Positions 8,789 through 18,116 are shown, counted from the stretch's first letter. The stretch: 64,000 nt of DNA from Aureimonas jatrophae (GCF_900104035.1 NZ_FNIT01000001.1:310001-374000), one strand, 5' to 3'. Program-made: numbers and translations. The notes: generated by a model from the sequence alone, not told the origin.

Positions 8789-9340
8789 TCAGCACGGAGC
8801 GGCGGCGACCGACTCGTTCTTGATAGGTCCGCCCGAGCGCGAGCGGATCGCCGAAAAGTTGGCCAGGGTCATCGCGGGCAGGCCCACGGAGGCGAAGAGC
8901 GGTGTCGCGAGCACCGTCGACTCGACGAAGAGGATCGTGTCGCCGTCAGCCACCAACGGCATCTTCGCGGTCGGTATCGTGGCGTCGATCATCTTGACGA
9001 GCGGCGAGGGCGCGTCCGACCAGCAGACCGTGAACTTCGTCCCCAGCCGTTTGATGCTGGTGACCCGAAACGTCGTGTCGCTGGCGGGATGACGCGTCAT
9101 GGCGACGAAGATCGAACGGTTGGTGCTGATCTTGCTGGTCGAGGTCGTGTCTTCACGCGACAGGATGTCGGCCGTCGTGAACGTCGCCTTCTCCGCGATG
9201 TGCGAGGCGCGGTAGAGTTCGAACAGCGTCACCGCGCCCAGAAGAAGCGTGACCAGCAAGGGCCCGATGATCGCGAACTCGATGGCCGCGACGCCGCGCT
9301 CGTCGGTCCGGTATGCGTGAGCCGCGGGAGCGATCCTCAT
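8789..9340 (-). CDS. TadE-like minor pilin protein
   Basis: A 183-residue membrane-anchored pseudopilin of the TadE family. A short basic cytoplasmic leader is followed by the signature DERGVAAIEFAIIGP and a long hydrophobic helix (residues ~20-45). The rest is an extracytoplasmic domain with a C-terminal Cys (AAAPC). It is the last gene of a three-gene minus-strand cluster; its ATG overlaps the upstream stop by four bases (ATGA), indicating translational coupling. The window holds no Tad secretion machinery (tadA/B/C, rcpA), so the core system must be elsewhere. Confidence 0.85.
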   Translation of the reverse strand: MRIAPAAHAYRTDERGVAAIEFAIIGPLLVTLLLGAVTLFELYRASHIAEKATFTTADILSREDTTSTSKISTNRSIFVAMTRHPASDTTFRVTSIKRLGTKFTVCWSDAPSPLVKMIDATIPTAKMPLVADGDTILFVESTVLATPLFASVGLPAMTLANFSAIRSRSGGPIKNESVAAAPC

Positions 9341-9861
9341 TTGTTTTTCTCGGGCTCCTTCTTGAACGCCGAGCTTGCGACGAGCCAGTAGCCGCCGAGC
9401 GCGTCCTTCGGCAGCGCCAGGGCAACGCCGATGAGCGGCGTGAGGGGGTCGGCGACCAGGCACGCCCGCACGAACAGCGTCGCCTGTTCGGTGCCGGTGG
9501 TATAGGCGCCGCTCTGGGCGACCGTGCTACCGCGATCGATGCATTTGGCTCCGGTCGACGGAATATCGGTCGCGGAGCTGACGGTCGTCATCTCCACCAG
9601 CATGGCGCTGGCACACGCGTGCACGACAAGCGTCATGTTGGCGCAGATCGCCGCCTTCATCGCGGCCTGGTCCGGCTTGGCGCCGATGCGGACCTGACGA
9701 ACGGCGATGTCGAGCGCGCGATCGAGGGCGGTCGACCGCACCATGATCCACCCGGTCTCGATGGTCGAGAAGACGAGCGCGAAGAATAGGGGGGCGATCA
9801 TCGCGAACTCGATCGCCGACACGCCGCTTCGATCCCGACCGAACCTGCGCAGGACACCCAT
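9337..9861 (-). CDS. TadE/TadF-like minor pilin protein
   Basis: A 174-residue TadE-type protein. Signature DRSGVSAIEFAMIAP with a following transmembrane helix at residues ~15-38, then ALDRALDIAVRQVRIG, the amphipathic segment normal in TadE. Cysteines near 92, 102, 127 and 154 may form disulfides outside the membrane. It sits between the vWA-containing TadG (3 bp upstream) and a second TadE with a 4-bp overlap, so all three are one operon. Confidence 0.86.
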   Translation of the reverse strand: MGVLRRFGRDRSGVSAIEFAMIAPLFFALVFSTIETGWIMVRSTALDRALDIAVRQVRIGAKPDQAAMKAAICANMTLVVHACASAMLVEMTTVSSATDIPSTGAKCIDRGSTVAQSGAYTTGTEQATLFVRACLVADPLTPLIGVALALPKDALGGYWLVASSAFKKEPEKNK

Positions 9862-9864
9862 GGT

Positions 9865-11271
9865 CTACTTCGTGATCCGGAGTTGCTGCATCTGAGCCGC
9901 GATCGACTGGAAGGCCGCCGACATGTCGAGGCCATCGACCTTGTAGGCGTAGGCCGGCTTCGAAGCGCAGGCGGCGATGTTGGCGGCGATCTCCGCGGAA
10001 ACCTTGAAGGCGATCGTGAAGATCGTGATGCCCTCCTGCTTCGTGTAGTCGCAGACCTTCTTGTAGAAGCCCTTGGCTTCGGCCTCGGTGAAGGCGTTGA
10101 AGCGGCCAACATAGTCGTTCGTCGTTGTCGCGTAGGCCTTCTTGTTGGCGTCGTTCCCGCTGATGTTTCGGGTCGTGACACTCCACCGCGAGTCCGGATT
10201 GACGTTTGCGTCCGTGGGTCTGGGCTGGAAGCCGATCTGGCCATCCGTCATCAGGACGATGAACTTCAGCGTATCCTTGTCGTTGAAGTCCGCTGGGCGG
10301 GCCGAAAAGCTGGCTGGGATCGGCGCGTAGCCCTTGGTGCGGATGGACTGGAGCGTCGAGCGCATCGACGGGTTGAGCAGGAGTTCCGCCCATTTCATTC
10401 CGTATGCCGTCCCGGTCCCATCATAGGGTTGCAAGGCATCCATCCTCGCCTTCAGCGTCGCGAGGTCGTTCGTCATGTAACTGATGGTGGGCAGCGTCGG
10501 ACACCACCAGGGCTGCTTACCGGACGCGCTGATGTTGTAGTAGCTGAAATGCGGTGCCTGATCGCGATCGTAGAAGCTCGGCGTCCCGGACGAGAAGTCG
10601 CCGGATGTCATCTCGACGCACCAGCTACTGTTGTGCTGTTTACGCCCGTAAGGCAGCAGGCGGTTGTTATAAGCGGCGCTCGTGATGTACTCGAACACAT
10701 CCTTGCCGACGTTCACCTGACCGGCGAAGGGGATGATGTTCACCGAGGTGGTCGGGCGCGAATCCTCCTTCAGAACGACATCCAGGAAGCTCTTCGCCGC
10801 CGGTCGCAGCTGCGTCATGCCGCCGTTGTCCAGCATGGATCCCGAGATATCGAGAACGAGCGAGAGCTCGACGTTGCTGCGCGACTCTTCGGCGGTCGAC
10901 GACGCGTTGATCGTGAGATCGTCGATATCGGCGAGCTTCAGGAAGGTCGTCTCGTAGGCGATCGACGCCGAGGCCGTGATTACGCGCTTGTTGAGCGTCT
11001 TCTGCTCCGCCACGGTGAGCGTGGCCGTGTCGCCGTTCGGCACGCTCTTCAGAAACGAGCGTACGACCGCCGTCGGATCTGCGGTCTGGTTCAGCGAAGC
11101 CGCCGCAAGGACGCCGCGGTCGAGCGCGTCCTGCAAGGCGATCCGCCCCCGTTCGTGCACCACGAGATCCACGGCGCCGCCCGAGATGAGCACGAGGACC
11201 GGCAGGAGCAGCGCGGTCACGATGGGGATGCTGGCGCGATGATCGCGCAGGAAACGGGAGGACGGCCGCAT
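9865..11271 (-). CDS. TadG-like protein with von Willebrand A domain
   Basis: A 468-residue TadG-type pilus protein. The N-terminus has the TadG anchor (HRASIPIVTALLLPVLVLIS) then VDLVVHERGRIALQDALDRG. A von Willebrand factor A domain follows, with MIDAS residues DISGS at 141-145 and the downstream TDGQ block. The large insert between them is Tyr/Asn/Trp-rich with paired Cys. TadG with vWA domains is known in Tad/Flp loci and is thought to act in surface adhesion. Base composition in the middle is visibly lower in G+C than flanking genes. First gene of the minus-strand cluster, divergent from ruvC. Confidence 0.88.
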   Translation of the reverse strand: MRPSSRFLRDHRASIPIVTALLLPVLVLISGGAVDLVVHERGRIALQDALDRGVLAAASLNQTADPTAVVRSFLKSVPNGDTATLTVAEQKTLNKRVITASASIAYETTFLKLADIDDLTINASSTAEESRSNVELSLVLDISGSMLDNGGMTQLRPAAKSFLDVVLKEDSRPTTSVNIIPFAGQVNVGKDVFEYITSAAYNNRLLPYGRKQHNSSWCVEMTSGDFSSGTPSFYDRDQAPHFSYYNISASGKQPWWCPTLPTISYMTNDLATLKARMDALQPYDGTGTAYGMKWAELLLNPSMRSTLQSIRTKGYAPIPASFSARPADFNDKDTLKFIVLMTDGQIGFQPRPTDANVNPDSRWSVTTRNISGNDANKKAYATTTNDYVGRFNAFTEAEAKGFYKKVCDYTKQEGITIFTIAFKVSAEIAANIAACASKPAYAYKVDGLDMSAAFQSIAAQMQQLRITK

Positions 11272-11470
11272 GACGCCTTCGCGCAGGAGGTGAGCGACTA
11301 TCTTGCGCGCGATGTCCTACAATTTCCTGACTGAATTCAGGACGATCGGCGACATCGCCGGATGCGTCGCGTCTGGCCATCTCGCAACCATGTCCACGGT
11401 CCGTTTTCTGTTCGTTCACGCTTCGTCTTCTAACACGGTCACCCATGCGTTAAGGACGAACGGAGAAGGC
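11272..11470. promoter_or_regulatory. Divergent tadG / ruvC promoter region
   Basis: A 199-bp divergent gap. It contains a hairpin-forming dyad TCCTGA-CTGAAT-TCAGGA (11325-11342). It also contains GTTT-N7-GTTC (11403-11417), one mismatch from the alphaproteobacterial LexA site GTTC-N7-GTTC, about 54 bp before ruvC. SOS control of ruvCAB is known in relatives; the site here is degenerate and unproven. Confidence 0.35.
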
Positions 11471-11989
11471 ATGTATCAGGAGCGCGTCATTCGCATCATC
11501 GGCATCGATCCGGGGCTGCGGCGAACCGGATGGGGCGTCGTCGAGACCGTCGGCAACTCCCTGCGCTTCGTGGCGTCCGGCACCGTCACCTCGGAAGGCG
11601 ACGACGATCTCGCGTATCGCCTGCGGCAGCTGCACGACGGACTGCAGACCATCATGAGCGACTATCGCCCCCACGAGGCGGCCGTCGAGCAGACCTTCGT
11701 CAACAAGGATGCGGTCGCGACCCTGAAGCTCGGACAGGCGCGGGGCATCGCCATGCTGGTTCCCGCGCTGGCCGGACTGCCCGTTGCCGAATACGCGCCG
11801 AACGCCGTGAAGAAGGCGGTGATCGGCGTCGGCCACGGCGAGAAGCAGCAGATCCATATGATGGTGAAGGTCCTGATGCCCAAGGCGACCTTCAATACGA
11901 GCGATGCCGCGGACGCGCTCGCCATCGCCATCTGCCACGCCCATCACCGGCAGTCCGCGCAGGCACGCGCGGCCTTCGCCGGCCTCTAG
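11471..11989 (+). CDS. ruvC: Crossover junction endodeoxyribonuclease RuvC
   Basis: Resolves Holliday junctions by symmetric nicking, working with RuvAB. The 172-residue product has normal length. Acidic catalytic residues are visible: Asp13 in [14 protein letters not shown], Glu73 in [11 protein letters not shown], and the C-terminal pair in [16 protein letters not shown]. The ATG at 11471 follows ggagaaggc; the frame is open further upstream but without similarity. Normally ruvA follows directly; here a vapBC pair intervenes. Confidence 0.97.
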   Translation: MYQERVIRIIGIDPGLRRTGWGVVETVGNSLRFVASGTVTSEGDDDLAYRLRQLHDGLQTIMSDYRPHEAAVEQTFVNKDAVATLKLGQARGIAMLVPALAGLPVAEYAPNAVKKAVIGVGHGEKQQIHMMVKVLMPKATFNTSDAADALAIAICHAHHRQSAQARAAFAGL

Positions 11990-12021
11990 ATGTTCTGGAC
12001 TTGTTCCTGGTGGGGTGATAG

Positions 12022-12041
12022 GTAATACCGGTCGGTATTAC
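12022..12041. promoter_or_regulatory. Perfect inverted repeat, putative VapB operator
   Basis: GTAATACCG-GT-CGGTATTAC is a perfect 9-bp inverted repeat with a 2-bp centre, ending 8 bp before the antitoxin ATG. AbrB-fold antitoxins typically bind such dyads to autoregulate their operon. It may also overlap the ribosome-binding region, so binding or folding could affect antitoxin translation. Function is inferred from position and symmetry. Confidence 0.65.
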
Positions 12042-12049
12042 GGAGTTTC

Positions 12050-12310
12050 ATGGTGCGGTTGACCGAGAAGAGTCAGGTGACCATTCCCAAGGCCATCCGC
12101 GAGCGTCTGGGGATCGGGCCGGGCAGCGACGTGGACTTCGTGGAGGATTGCGGTGTGGTCCGCCTCGTGAAGCTCGATGGTGCCGAGCGCAAGCGCAGCG
12201 CCGTCGAGGAATGGTTGCGCACGACCTCGGGCAGCGGCAACGGCCGGATGCGGACCGACGAGATCATGGATGAGACGCGCGGACCCTTCGATGACCTCGA
12301 TCCTCGTTGA
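12050..12310 (+). CDS. AbrB/MazE-type antitoxin (VapB-like)
   Basis: An 86-residue antitoxin. The N-terminal swapped-hairpin DNA-binding domain reads VRLTEKSQVTIPKAIRERLG, the SpoVT/AbrB signature, followed by IGPGSDVDFVE. The C-terminal ~40 residues (EEWLRTTSG to ETRGPFDD) are the toxin-neutralising tail. It overlaps the PIN toxin gene by 20 bp and lies downstream of a perfect palindrome. The pair is inserted between ruvC and ruvA. Confidence 0.9.
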   Translation: MVRLTEKSQVTIPKAIRERLGIGPGSDVDFVEDCGVVRLVKLDGAERKRSAVEEWLRTTSGSGNGRMRTDEIMDETRGPFDDLDPR

Positions 12311-12710
12311 CGCGAACGTCTTGATCGACATCGTCCAGCCCGTTCCCGACCGCTTCTCGGTTTGGGGCGCGGCACGCTTGAACGAGTTGGCGCCCCACGC
12401 GCCCTTCGTCGTCAACGTCGAGGTCGCCGCCGAGCTCAGCTTTCAGTTCGACGCGGCGATGAAGCTCGAGCAAGCTTTGCCGACCCAGCTTTGGTTGCGC
12501 GAACCGGTGCCCTTCGAGGCCGCCTTCCTGGCCGGGCAGGCTCATCGCCGCTACCGCGAGCGCGGTGGGCGTCGCGAGCGCACCTTGCCGGACTTCCTGA
12601 TCGGGGCTCATGCGCAGGTCGCGGGCCACCGTCTCCTGACGCGCGACGGCGCACGATACCGCACATACTTTCCAGACCTCGACATCATCTGCCCGGAGAC
12701 GCATCCTTGA
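12291..12710 (+). CDS. PIN-domain toxin (VapC-like)
   Basis: A 139-residue PIN-domain ribonuclease, the toxin partner of the upstream AbrB-type protein. Acidic residues of the PIN active site are visible in [12 protein letters not shown] (Asp7), NVEVAAELS (Glu), [10 protein letters not shown] (Asp) and LLTRDGARY (Asp), followed by FPDLDII near the end. VapC-type toxins cleave RNA, often tRNA; the target here is unknown. Its TGA overlaps the TTG start of ruvA (TTGA), so ruvA translation is probably coupled to toxin translation. All catalytic positions look intact. Confidence 0.9.
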   Translation: MTSILVDANVLIDIVQPVPDRFSVWGAARLNELAPHAPFVVNVEVAAELSFQFDAAMKLEQALPTQLWLREPVPFEAAFLAGQAHRRYRERGGRRERTLPDFLIGAHAQVAGHRLLTRDGARYRTYFPDLDIICPETHP

Positions 12711-13324
12711 TCGGCAAGCTGAAGGGAACCGTGGACGAGGTCGGCGAGGACCACGTCGTTCTCGACGTGCACGGCGTCGGCTATCTCGCCTTCTGCGGCG
12801 CCAGAACGCTGCAGAACCTGCGCCCCGGCGAAGCCGCCGTCCTGTTCATCGAGACCTATGTGCGCGAGGACATGATCCGCCTCTACGGCTTTGCGACCGA
12901 GGCCGAGCGCGCGTGGTTCCGCCTGCTCCTCGTCGTCCAGCACGTCGGCACCAAGGTCGCGCTGAACGTCGTGGGCACGCTGTCGCCGGGCGATCTGGCG
13001 AGTGCCATCGCGCTGCAGGACAAGGCATCGATCGCGCGCGCGCCGGGCGTCGGGCCGAAGGTCGCCGCGCGCATCGTGGCCGAGCTGAAGGACAAGGCGC
13101 CCGCCTATTCCGGAGCCGCCTCGGCGGAGAGCTTCACGCTTCACCGCGACATCGGGGAGGGCGTCGCAACGGCGCCCGTCACGGATGCGGTGTCGGCGCT
13201 CGTCAATCTCGGCTATTCCCGCGACCAGGCGGCCAACGCGGTCGCCGTCGCGCTGCGCGAAGCCGGCGAGGACGCGCCCGCCACGCTTCTGATCCGGTCA
13301 GGGCTCAAGGTCCTCAGCCGTTGA
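12707..13324 (+). CDS. ruvA: Holliday junction branch migration protein RuvA
   Basis: Junction-binding subunit of the RuvAB branch migration motor. The 205-residue product starts (M)[14 protein letters not shown] with a TTG codon; no ATG or GTG fits the conserved start. OB-fold [10 protein letters not shown], tandem helix-hairpin-helix segments ([17 protein letters not shown] and [19 protein letters not shown]) and the RuvB-binding C-terminal domain ([14 protein letters not shown]) are all visible. The start overlaps the vapC stop by four bases. Downstream ruvB follows after 30 bp. Confidence 0.96.
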   Translation: MIGKLKGTVDEVGEDHVVLDVHGVGYLAFCGARTLQNLRPGEAAVLFIETYVREDMIRLYGFATEAERAWFRLLLVVQHVGTKVALNVVGTLSPGDLASAIALQDKASIARAPGVGPKVAARIVAELKDKAPAYSGAASAESFTLHRDIGEGVATAPVTDAVSALVNLGYSRDQAANAVAVALREAGEDAPATLLIRSGLKVLSR

Positions 13325-13354
13325 TCTCCTGTCTGAAGGTAAGGCCCTAAGTCC

Positions 13355-14401
13355 ATGAGCCAGCCCACACGCCTCCTGACGCCTGAGAAGCGGGGCGAGG
13401 ACGTCGACGCCTCACTGCGCCCGCAACGGCTCGACGAGTTCGTCGGCCAGGCCGCCGCGCGGGCCAACCTGAAGGTCTTCATCGAGGCCGCGAAGACACG
13501 CGGCGAAGCCCTTGATCACGTTCTCTTCGTGGGGCCGCCGGGCCTCGGCAAGACGACGCTGGCGCAGATCATGGCGAAAGAACTGGGCGTCAACTTCCGC
13601 TCGACCTCGGGTCCCGTGATCGCGAAGGCCGGCGACTTGGCCGCCCTCCTGACCAACCTCGAAGAGCGCGACGTCCTGTTTATCGACGAGATTCATCGCC
13701 TGTCACCGGCGGTGGAGGAGATTCTCTATCCCGCGATGGAGGACTTCCAGCTCGACCTCATCATCGGCGAGGGACCGGCGGCGCGCTCCGTGAAGATCGA
13801 CCTGTCGCGCTTCACGCTGGTCGCGGCGACCACCCGCATCGGGCTCCTGACGACACCGCTGCGCGATCGCTTCGGCATCCCGGTTCGATTGAACTTCTAC
13901 ACGGTCCCCGAGCTCGAACACATCGTGAAGCGTGGAGCGCGGCTCATGGACCTGCCCATGGGCGATGACGGTGCCAGCGAGATCGCGCGTCGGGCGCGGG
14001 GAACGCCGCGCATCGCGGGCCGGCTGCTGCGCCGGGTGCGCGACTTCGCGACCATGGCCGATGCACCGATCGTCGATCGCCGCATCGCGGACGAGGCGCT
14101 GACGCGCCTGGAAGTGGATTCTCTCGGCCTCGACCAGCTCGACCGGCGCTACCTCGACCTGATCGCGCTGAACTTCGGCGGCGGGCCGGTCGGTATCGAG
14201 ACGATCGCGGCCGCCTTGTCCGAGCCGCGCGATGCGATCGAGGACATCGTCGAGCCGTATCTGCTGCAACAGGGCTTCATTCAGCGGACGCCGCGCGGGC
14301 GCATGATGACCGCGCACGCCTTCAAGCATATCGGCATGGCGGTCCCGGGCGGCTGGCAGGGCGCGCAGGCGACCCTGTTCGAGGACGGCGAGGCGGATTA
14401 G
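13355..14401 (+). CDS. ruvB: Holliday junction helicase RuvB
   Basis: Hexameric AAA+ motor that drives branch migration with RuvA. The 348-residue product has Walker A GPPGLGKT at 60-67, Walker B FIDEIH ending near 114, sensor 1 in VAATTR, the arginine-finger region LRDRFGI, and the winged-helix C-terminal domain ([13 protein letters not shown]). Length is normal. It is the last gene of the ruvC-vapBC-ruvAB unit and its stop overlaps the convergent PAP2 gene by 4 bp. Confidence 0.98.
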   Translation: MSQPTRLLTPEKRGEDVDASLRPQRLDEFVGQAAARANLKVFIEAAKTRGEALDHVLFVGPPGLGKTTLAQIMAKELGVNFRSTSGPVIAKAGDLAALLTNLEERDVLFIDEIHRLSPAVEEILYPAMEDFQLDLIIGEGPAARSVKIDLSRFTLVAATTRIGLLTTPLRDRFGIPVRLNFYTVPELEHIVKRGARLMDLPMGDDGASEIARRARGTPRIAGRLLRRVRDFATMADAPIVDRRIADEALTRLEVDSLGLDQLDRRYLDLIALNFGGGPVGIETIAAALSEPRDAIEDIVEPYLLQQGFIQRTPRGRMMTAHAFKHIGMAVPGGWQGAQATLFEDGEAD

Positions 14402-14988
14402 CGCCGCCGCAGGGCGCCGGCCAGAAGCGCGCCGACGCCCAGCGACAGGCCGGCGCCCGCCAACCCGATCGCGGTGCCCGCGGCGAGATCCGATGGGTAA
14501 TGCTTGGCGCGCGGCAGCTGCACGAGCGAGGCGGCGGCCGCGAGCGCCAGCGCCGGCACGGCCATCGCCGGATGCCGCAGGGCGACAACGGTCGCCACCG
14601 CCACCGCGCCGGCGGTATGACCGGACGGGAAGGACCGCTCCCGTGGGTGCCGCGTCTCGCCCGTCTCCCGCTCGTAGCGCCCCTCGTCCAGAACGACGTA
14701 GGGGCGCACACGCCGGACGCGGTTCTTGATCCAACCCTTCGCCTGCGTCGCGATCGCGTGAGCAAGCAGCATCTGCAGGCCGGTCGCCAGAATGTCGCGA
14801 CGGCCACCGGCCAACCCGACGAGCGCCGTCGACGCGCAGAGCGCGGCGAGCTGCGGCTGGTCGGCCAGCTCGCTCATCCATCCGGCCCAGCGAACGAGAG
14901 GGCGATGGCGCTGTCGTCCGGCCGCCTCCGCCAGTTCGATATCCTGCTGTTCCAGGTCGGGGAGCGAGGGGTCGTGCGGATGCGTCAT
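14398..14988 (-). CDS. PAP2-family membrane phosphatase
   Basis: A 196-residue integral membrane protein of the PAP2 superfamily, which dephosphorylates lipid phosphates such as undecaprenyl or phosphatidyl phosphates at the membrane. Motif 1 is KNRVRRVRP (KX6RP), motif 2 FPSGHTAG, motif 3 [10 protein letters not shown]; the Arg usually six residues before the motif 3 His is a Gln here, though an Arg lies three before it. Four to five hydrophobic segments are visible after a polar ~30-residue leader. Convergent with ruvB. Substrate not predictable. Confidence 0.88.
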   Translation of the reverse strand: MTHPHDPSLPDLEQQDIELAEAAGRQRHRPLVRWAGWMSELADQPQLAALCASTALVGLAGGRRDILATGLQMLLAHAIATQAKGWIKNRVRRVRPYVVLDEGRYERETGETRHPRERSFPSGHTAGAVAVATVVALRHPAMAVPALALAAAASLVQLPRAKHYPSDLAAGTAIGLAGAGLSLGVGALLAGALRRR

Positions 14989-15097
14989 GGTCCGCCAAAG
15001 TCGCGTCGCGGCCAAGTGTTCCGAACCCGCGAGCACGGTTTCGCGATCGGGCCGAGGCTCTTCCGTCCCGAGCCTCGTCCGCGCTAGGACGCGCCCC

Positions 15098-15544
15098 ATG
15101 ATCGAGCAACTGTCCGGCCGCCTCACCGAGTTCGGCCACGTTCTTCCCGTGCGCGTCTACTTCGAGGACACCGACTTCTCGGGCGTCGTCTATCACGCGC
15201 GCTACCTGCACTTCCTGGAGCGCGGTCGCACCGACTACCTGCGCCTTCACGGGATCGGGCATCGCGAGCTCATGGACGGGGCGTTCGGCGAGCCCATGGC
15301 CTTCGCCGTCCGTCGCATGGAGATCGACTTCCTGCGACCGGCCCGGATCGATGACGTTCTGGAGGTTGAGACGCGAACCGCAACGCTGGGCGGAGCGAGG
15401 GTGGTGCTTGACCAGCGCATCCTGCGGAACGGCGAGATCCTGATCGAGGCGCGCGTGAAGGTTGCCGTCATCTCGCCGGAGGGGAAGCCGCGCCGCATGC
15501 CGAAGCGGGTCGCCGAGCGCCTCGGCGCGCCGGCGGAGGACTGA
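15098..15544 (+). CDS. ybgC: Tol-Pal-associated acyl-CoA thioesterase YbgC
   Basis: A 148-residue hot-dog-fold thioesterase that hydrolyses acyl-CoA. The signature VYFEDTDFSGVVYHARYL carries the catalytic Asp, and FLERGRTDYL follows. It is the usual first gene of the tol-pal cluster, 221 bp before tolQ here. A short dyad TCGTCG...CGACGA (15547-15563) ending in cttt directly follows the stop and may attenuate readthrough. ATG 15098 was chosen because an earlier in-frame start would lie within the promoter region of the divergent phosphatase. Confidence 0.94.
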   Translation: MIEQLSGRLTEFGHVLPVRVYFEDTDFSGVVYHARYLHFLERGRTDYLRLHGIGHRELMDGAFGEPMAFAVRRMEIDFLRPARIDDVLEVETRTATLGGARVVLDQRILRNGEILIEARVKVAVISPEGKPRRMPKRVAERLGAPAED

Positions 15545-15765
15545 AATCGTCGCCGCGCGACGACTTTGGCGCCCTGCGCAAACCTTTCGTTAACCCTAAC
15601 GGTGCTTCATACGAATCACCGGAAGTCCTTGTCGCGCCATTCTTTTACCGGAATGTCCGTGGAAAGGCGCGTCTGGACGGGGCGTCCTCCGCTTGCAGCG
15701 GAAGGACGGGAAGAGGCGGGGCCGGGTTCCCGCCGTGACCGCTTGATCGAGGGACACCGACAGAC
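15545..15765 (+). promoter_or_regulatory. ybgC-tolQ intergenic region
   Basis: A 221-bp gap before tolQ. It holds a weak hairpin just after ybgC and the sequence CGTTAACCCTAACGG near 15588-15602, which contains a TTAACC half-site resembling the short CtrA motif TTAACCAT. A tolQ promoter is expected here; no clear -35/-10 pair was identified. Confidence 0.3.
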
Positions 15766-16488
15766 ATGAACGACGTCGCCCAGACCGCGCTCGCCGCCAC
15801 CTCGCACGGCAGCGACATGTCGCTGATGGGGCTTTTCTGGCAGGCGGGCTTCGTCGTCAAGTTCGTGATGCTCGGCCTTCTCGCCGCGTCCGTCTGGACC
15901 TGGGCGATCATCTTCGACAAGGCTGCCCGCTACGGCCGCTTCCGCCGCCAGCTCAACCAGTTCGAGAACACGTTCTGGAGCGGGCAGTCGCTGGAAGAGC
16001 TCTACCACACGCTGTCGGACCGCAAGACGTCGGGCATGGGCGCGCTGTTCGTCGCCGCGATGCGCGAGTGGAAGAAGAGCTTCGAGAAGGGCGCCCGCTC
16101 GCCGATCGGCCTGCAGACGCGCATCGAGAAGGCCATGGATGTCACCATGGCGCGCGAGATGGAGGGCCTGGAGTCCCGTCTCGGCTTCCTGGCGACCGTC
16201 GGCTCGGCCGCGCCCTTTATCGGCCTGTTCGGCACGGTGGTCGGCATCATGACGTCGTTCCAATCGATCGCGGCCTCGGAGCAGACGAGCCTTGCGGTCG
16301 TTGCTCCCGGTATCGCCGAGGCGCTGCTGGCCACCGCGATCGGTCTCGTCGCGGCCATTCCCGCGGTGATCGCCTACAACAAGCTGTCGGCCGACGCCGG
16401 CAAGCTCGGCGGTCGCCTCGAGGCCTTCGCCGACGAATTCTCCGCCATCCTGTCGCGCCAGATCGACGAGAAGATCCCGGCCCGCTGA
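15766..16488 (+). CDS. tolQ: Tol-Pal protein TolQ
   Basis: Inner-membrane proton-channel subunit of the Tol-Pal envelope constriction system, homologous to ExbB/MotA. The 240-residue product has three membrane segments: one at ~20-45 (FVVKFVMLGLLAASVWTWAI), and two in the C-terminal half around GFLATVGSAAPFIGLFGTVVG and ALLATAIGLVAAIPAVIAYN. These contain the conserved GLFGTVVGIM and Thr/Pro residues of the channel. tolR follows after 40 bp. Confidence 0.97.
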   Translation: MNDVAQTALAATSHGSDMSLMGLFWQAGFVVKFVMLGLLAASVWTWAIIFDKAARYGRFRRQLNQFENTFWSGQSLEELYHTLSDRKTSGMGALFVAAMREWKKSFEKGARSPIGLQTRIEKAMDVTMAREMEGLESRLGFLATVGSAAPFIGLFGTVVGIMTSFQSIAASEQTSLAVVAPGIAEALLATAIGLVAAIPAVIAYNKLSADAGKLGGRLEAFADEFSAILSRQIDEKIPAR

Positions 16489-16528
16489 GGCGCCGGGACG
16501 AAGAGACGCGGTCGAGGGGGCCACACAC

Positions 16529-16984
<456 letters not shown>

Positions 16985-16994
16985 CGGCCGTCCC

Positions 16995-18116
16995 ATGAGA
17001 TCCGCCTCCGTCGCCTCCACCGTTCTCCATGCCGCGGTCCTGACCTGGGGCCTGTGGACGTTCGGCCAGCCCGAGCCGCTCGACATGGGCGGCGAGGCGC
17101 TGCCGGTTTCGCTCGTGCCGATCGAGGAGTTCAGCCAGGCGACGCTCGGCGCGGAGGATGCGCCGCTGGCCGAGACCTCGGCTCCGACGCCGACCAAGAC
17201 GCCCGAGAAGCTGCCGATGCCCGCCGAGAACGTCGGCGACAACGAGACCGATCTGCCGACGCCGCCCGCGCCCAAGCCCTCGCCGCGCGAGAGCGTGCAG
17301 ACGGCTGCCGCGGAGGCGCCGCCTCCGCCCCCGCCGCCGACCCCCACGGCCGCGCCGACGCCGCCCGAGCCGGCGCCCGCTCCCGAGCCGACGCCCGAGC
17401 CGCCCGTCGAGACGGCCAAGGCCGAACCGACGCCGGAACCCGCGCCGGCCGAGGAGACCGCTCCGATCGACGAGCTGTCCGAGATCATCGCCAAGGCGCC
17501 GCCGGTGCCCGAGCCGCCGCGCAACGTGCCGCGCCCCCAGGCCAAGCCGAAGCCGCCCGAGCCCGTGAAGGTCGCCGAGGCCAAGCCCGCCGAGCCCGCC
17601 AAGCCGACGCCGCCCGCCAAGACGACCGAGACCTCGCGCGAGAAGCCGACCGACAAGCCGAAGGACGCCAAGAAGCCGGCCACGCAGACGTCGGAGGACA
17701 AGTTCGACGCCGACGCCATCGCCGCGCTTCTGAACAAGCAGGAGTCGTCGGGCGGCGGTGCCAAGCGCTCGACCCAGCAGGCATCGCTCGGGCGCGACAA
17801 GGCGACCGGTGGCACGCTCAGCCAGAGCGAGATGGACGCGCTGCGCGGTCAGATCTCCAAGTGCTGGAACCCGCCGGCCGGCAATACCGACGCGGGCGGG
17901 TTCCGCGTGAAGATCTCCATGCAGCTTTCGCCGAACGGCGAGGTCGAGGGCATGCCGCAGATCGTGCAGGGCGGCGGCTCCACGGGCGCCGAGCGTGCGG
18001 CGGGCGAGGCGGCGGTGCGCGCGGTCCGTCGCTGCGCGCCGTATTCGCTGCCGGCCGAGAAGTACGACACCTGGGCCGAGGTCACCGTCAACTTCGATCC
18101 GAGCCAGATGTTCTGA
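16995..18116 (+). CDS. tolA: Tol-Pal protein TolA
   Basis: Periplasm-spanning protein linking TolQR to TolB/Pal and the outer membrane. The 373-residue product has one N-terminal membrane helix (ASTVLHAAVLTWGLWTF). A long Pro/Ala/Lys/Glu-rich stalk follows, with strings of Pro, so it is probably extended rather than the Ala/Lys helix of enterics. The C-terminal TonB-like domain begins near ISKCWNPPAG and ends with EVTVNFDPSQMF. Low-complexity DNA in the stalk gives long spurious open frames on all strands. Assigned from domain layout and gene order. Confidence 0.93.
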   Translation: MRSASVASTVLHAAVLTWGLWTFGQPEPLDMGGEALPVSLVPIEEFSQATLGAEDAPLAETSAPTPTKTPEKLPMPAENVGDNETDLPTPPAPKPSPRESVQTAAAEAPPPPPPPTPTAAPTPPEPAPAPEPTPEPPVETAKAEPTPEPAPAEETAPIDELSEIIAKAPPVPEPPRNVPRPQAKPKPPEPVKVAEAKPAEPAKPTPPAKTTETSREKPTDKPKDAKKPATQTSEDKFDADAIAALLNKQESSGGGAKRSTQQASLGRDKATGGTLSQSEMDALRGQISKCWNPPAGNTDAGGFRVKISMQLSPNGEVEGMPQIVQGGGSTGAERAAGEAAVRAVRRCAPYSLPAEKYDTWAEVTVNFDPSQMF

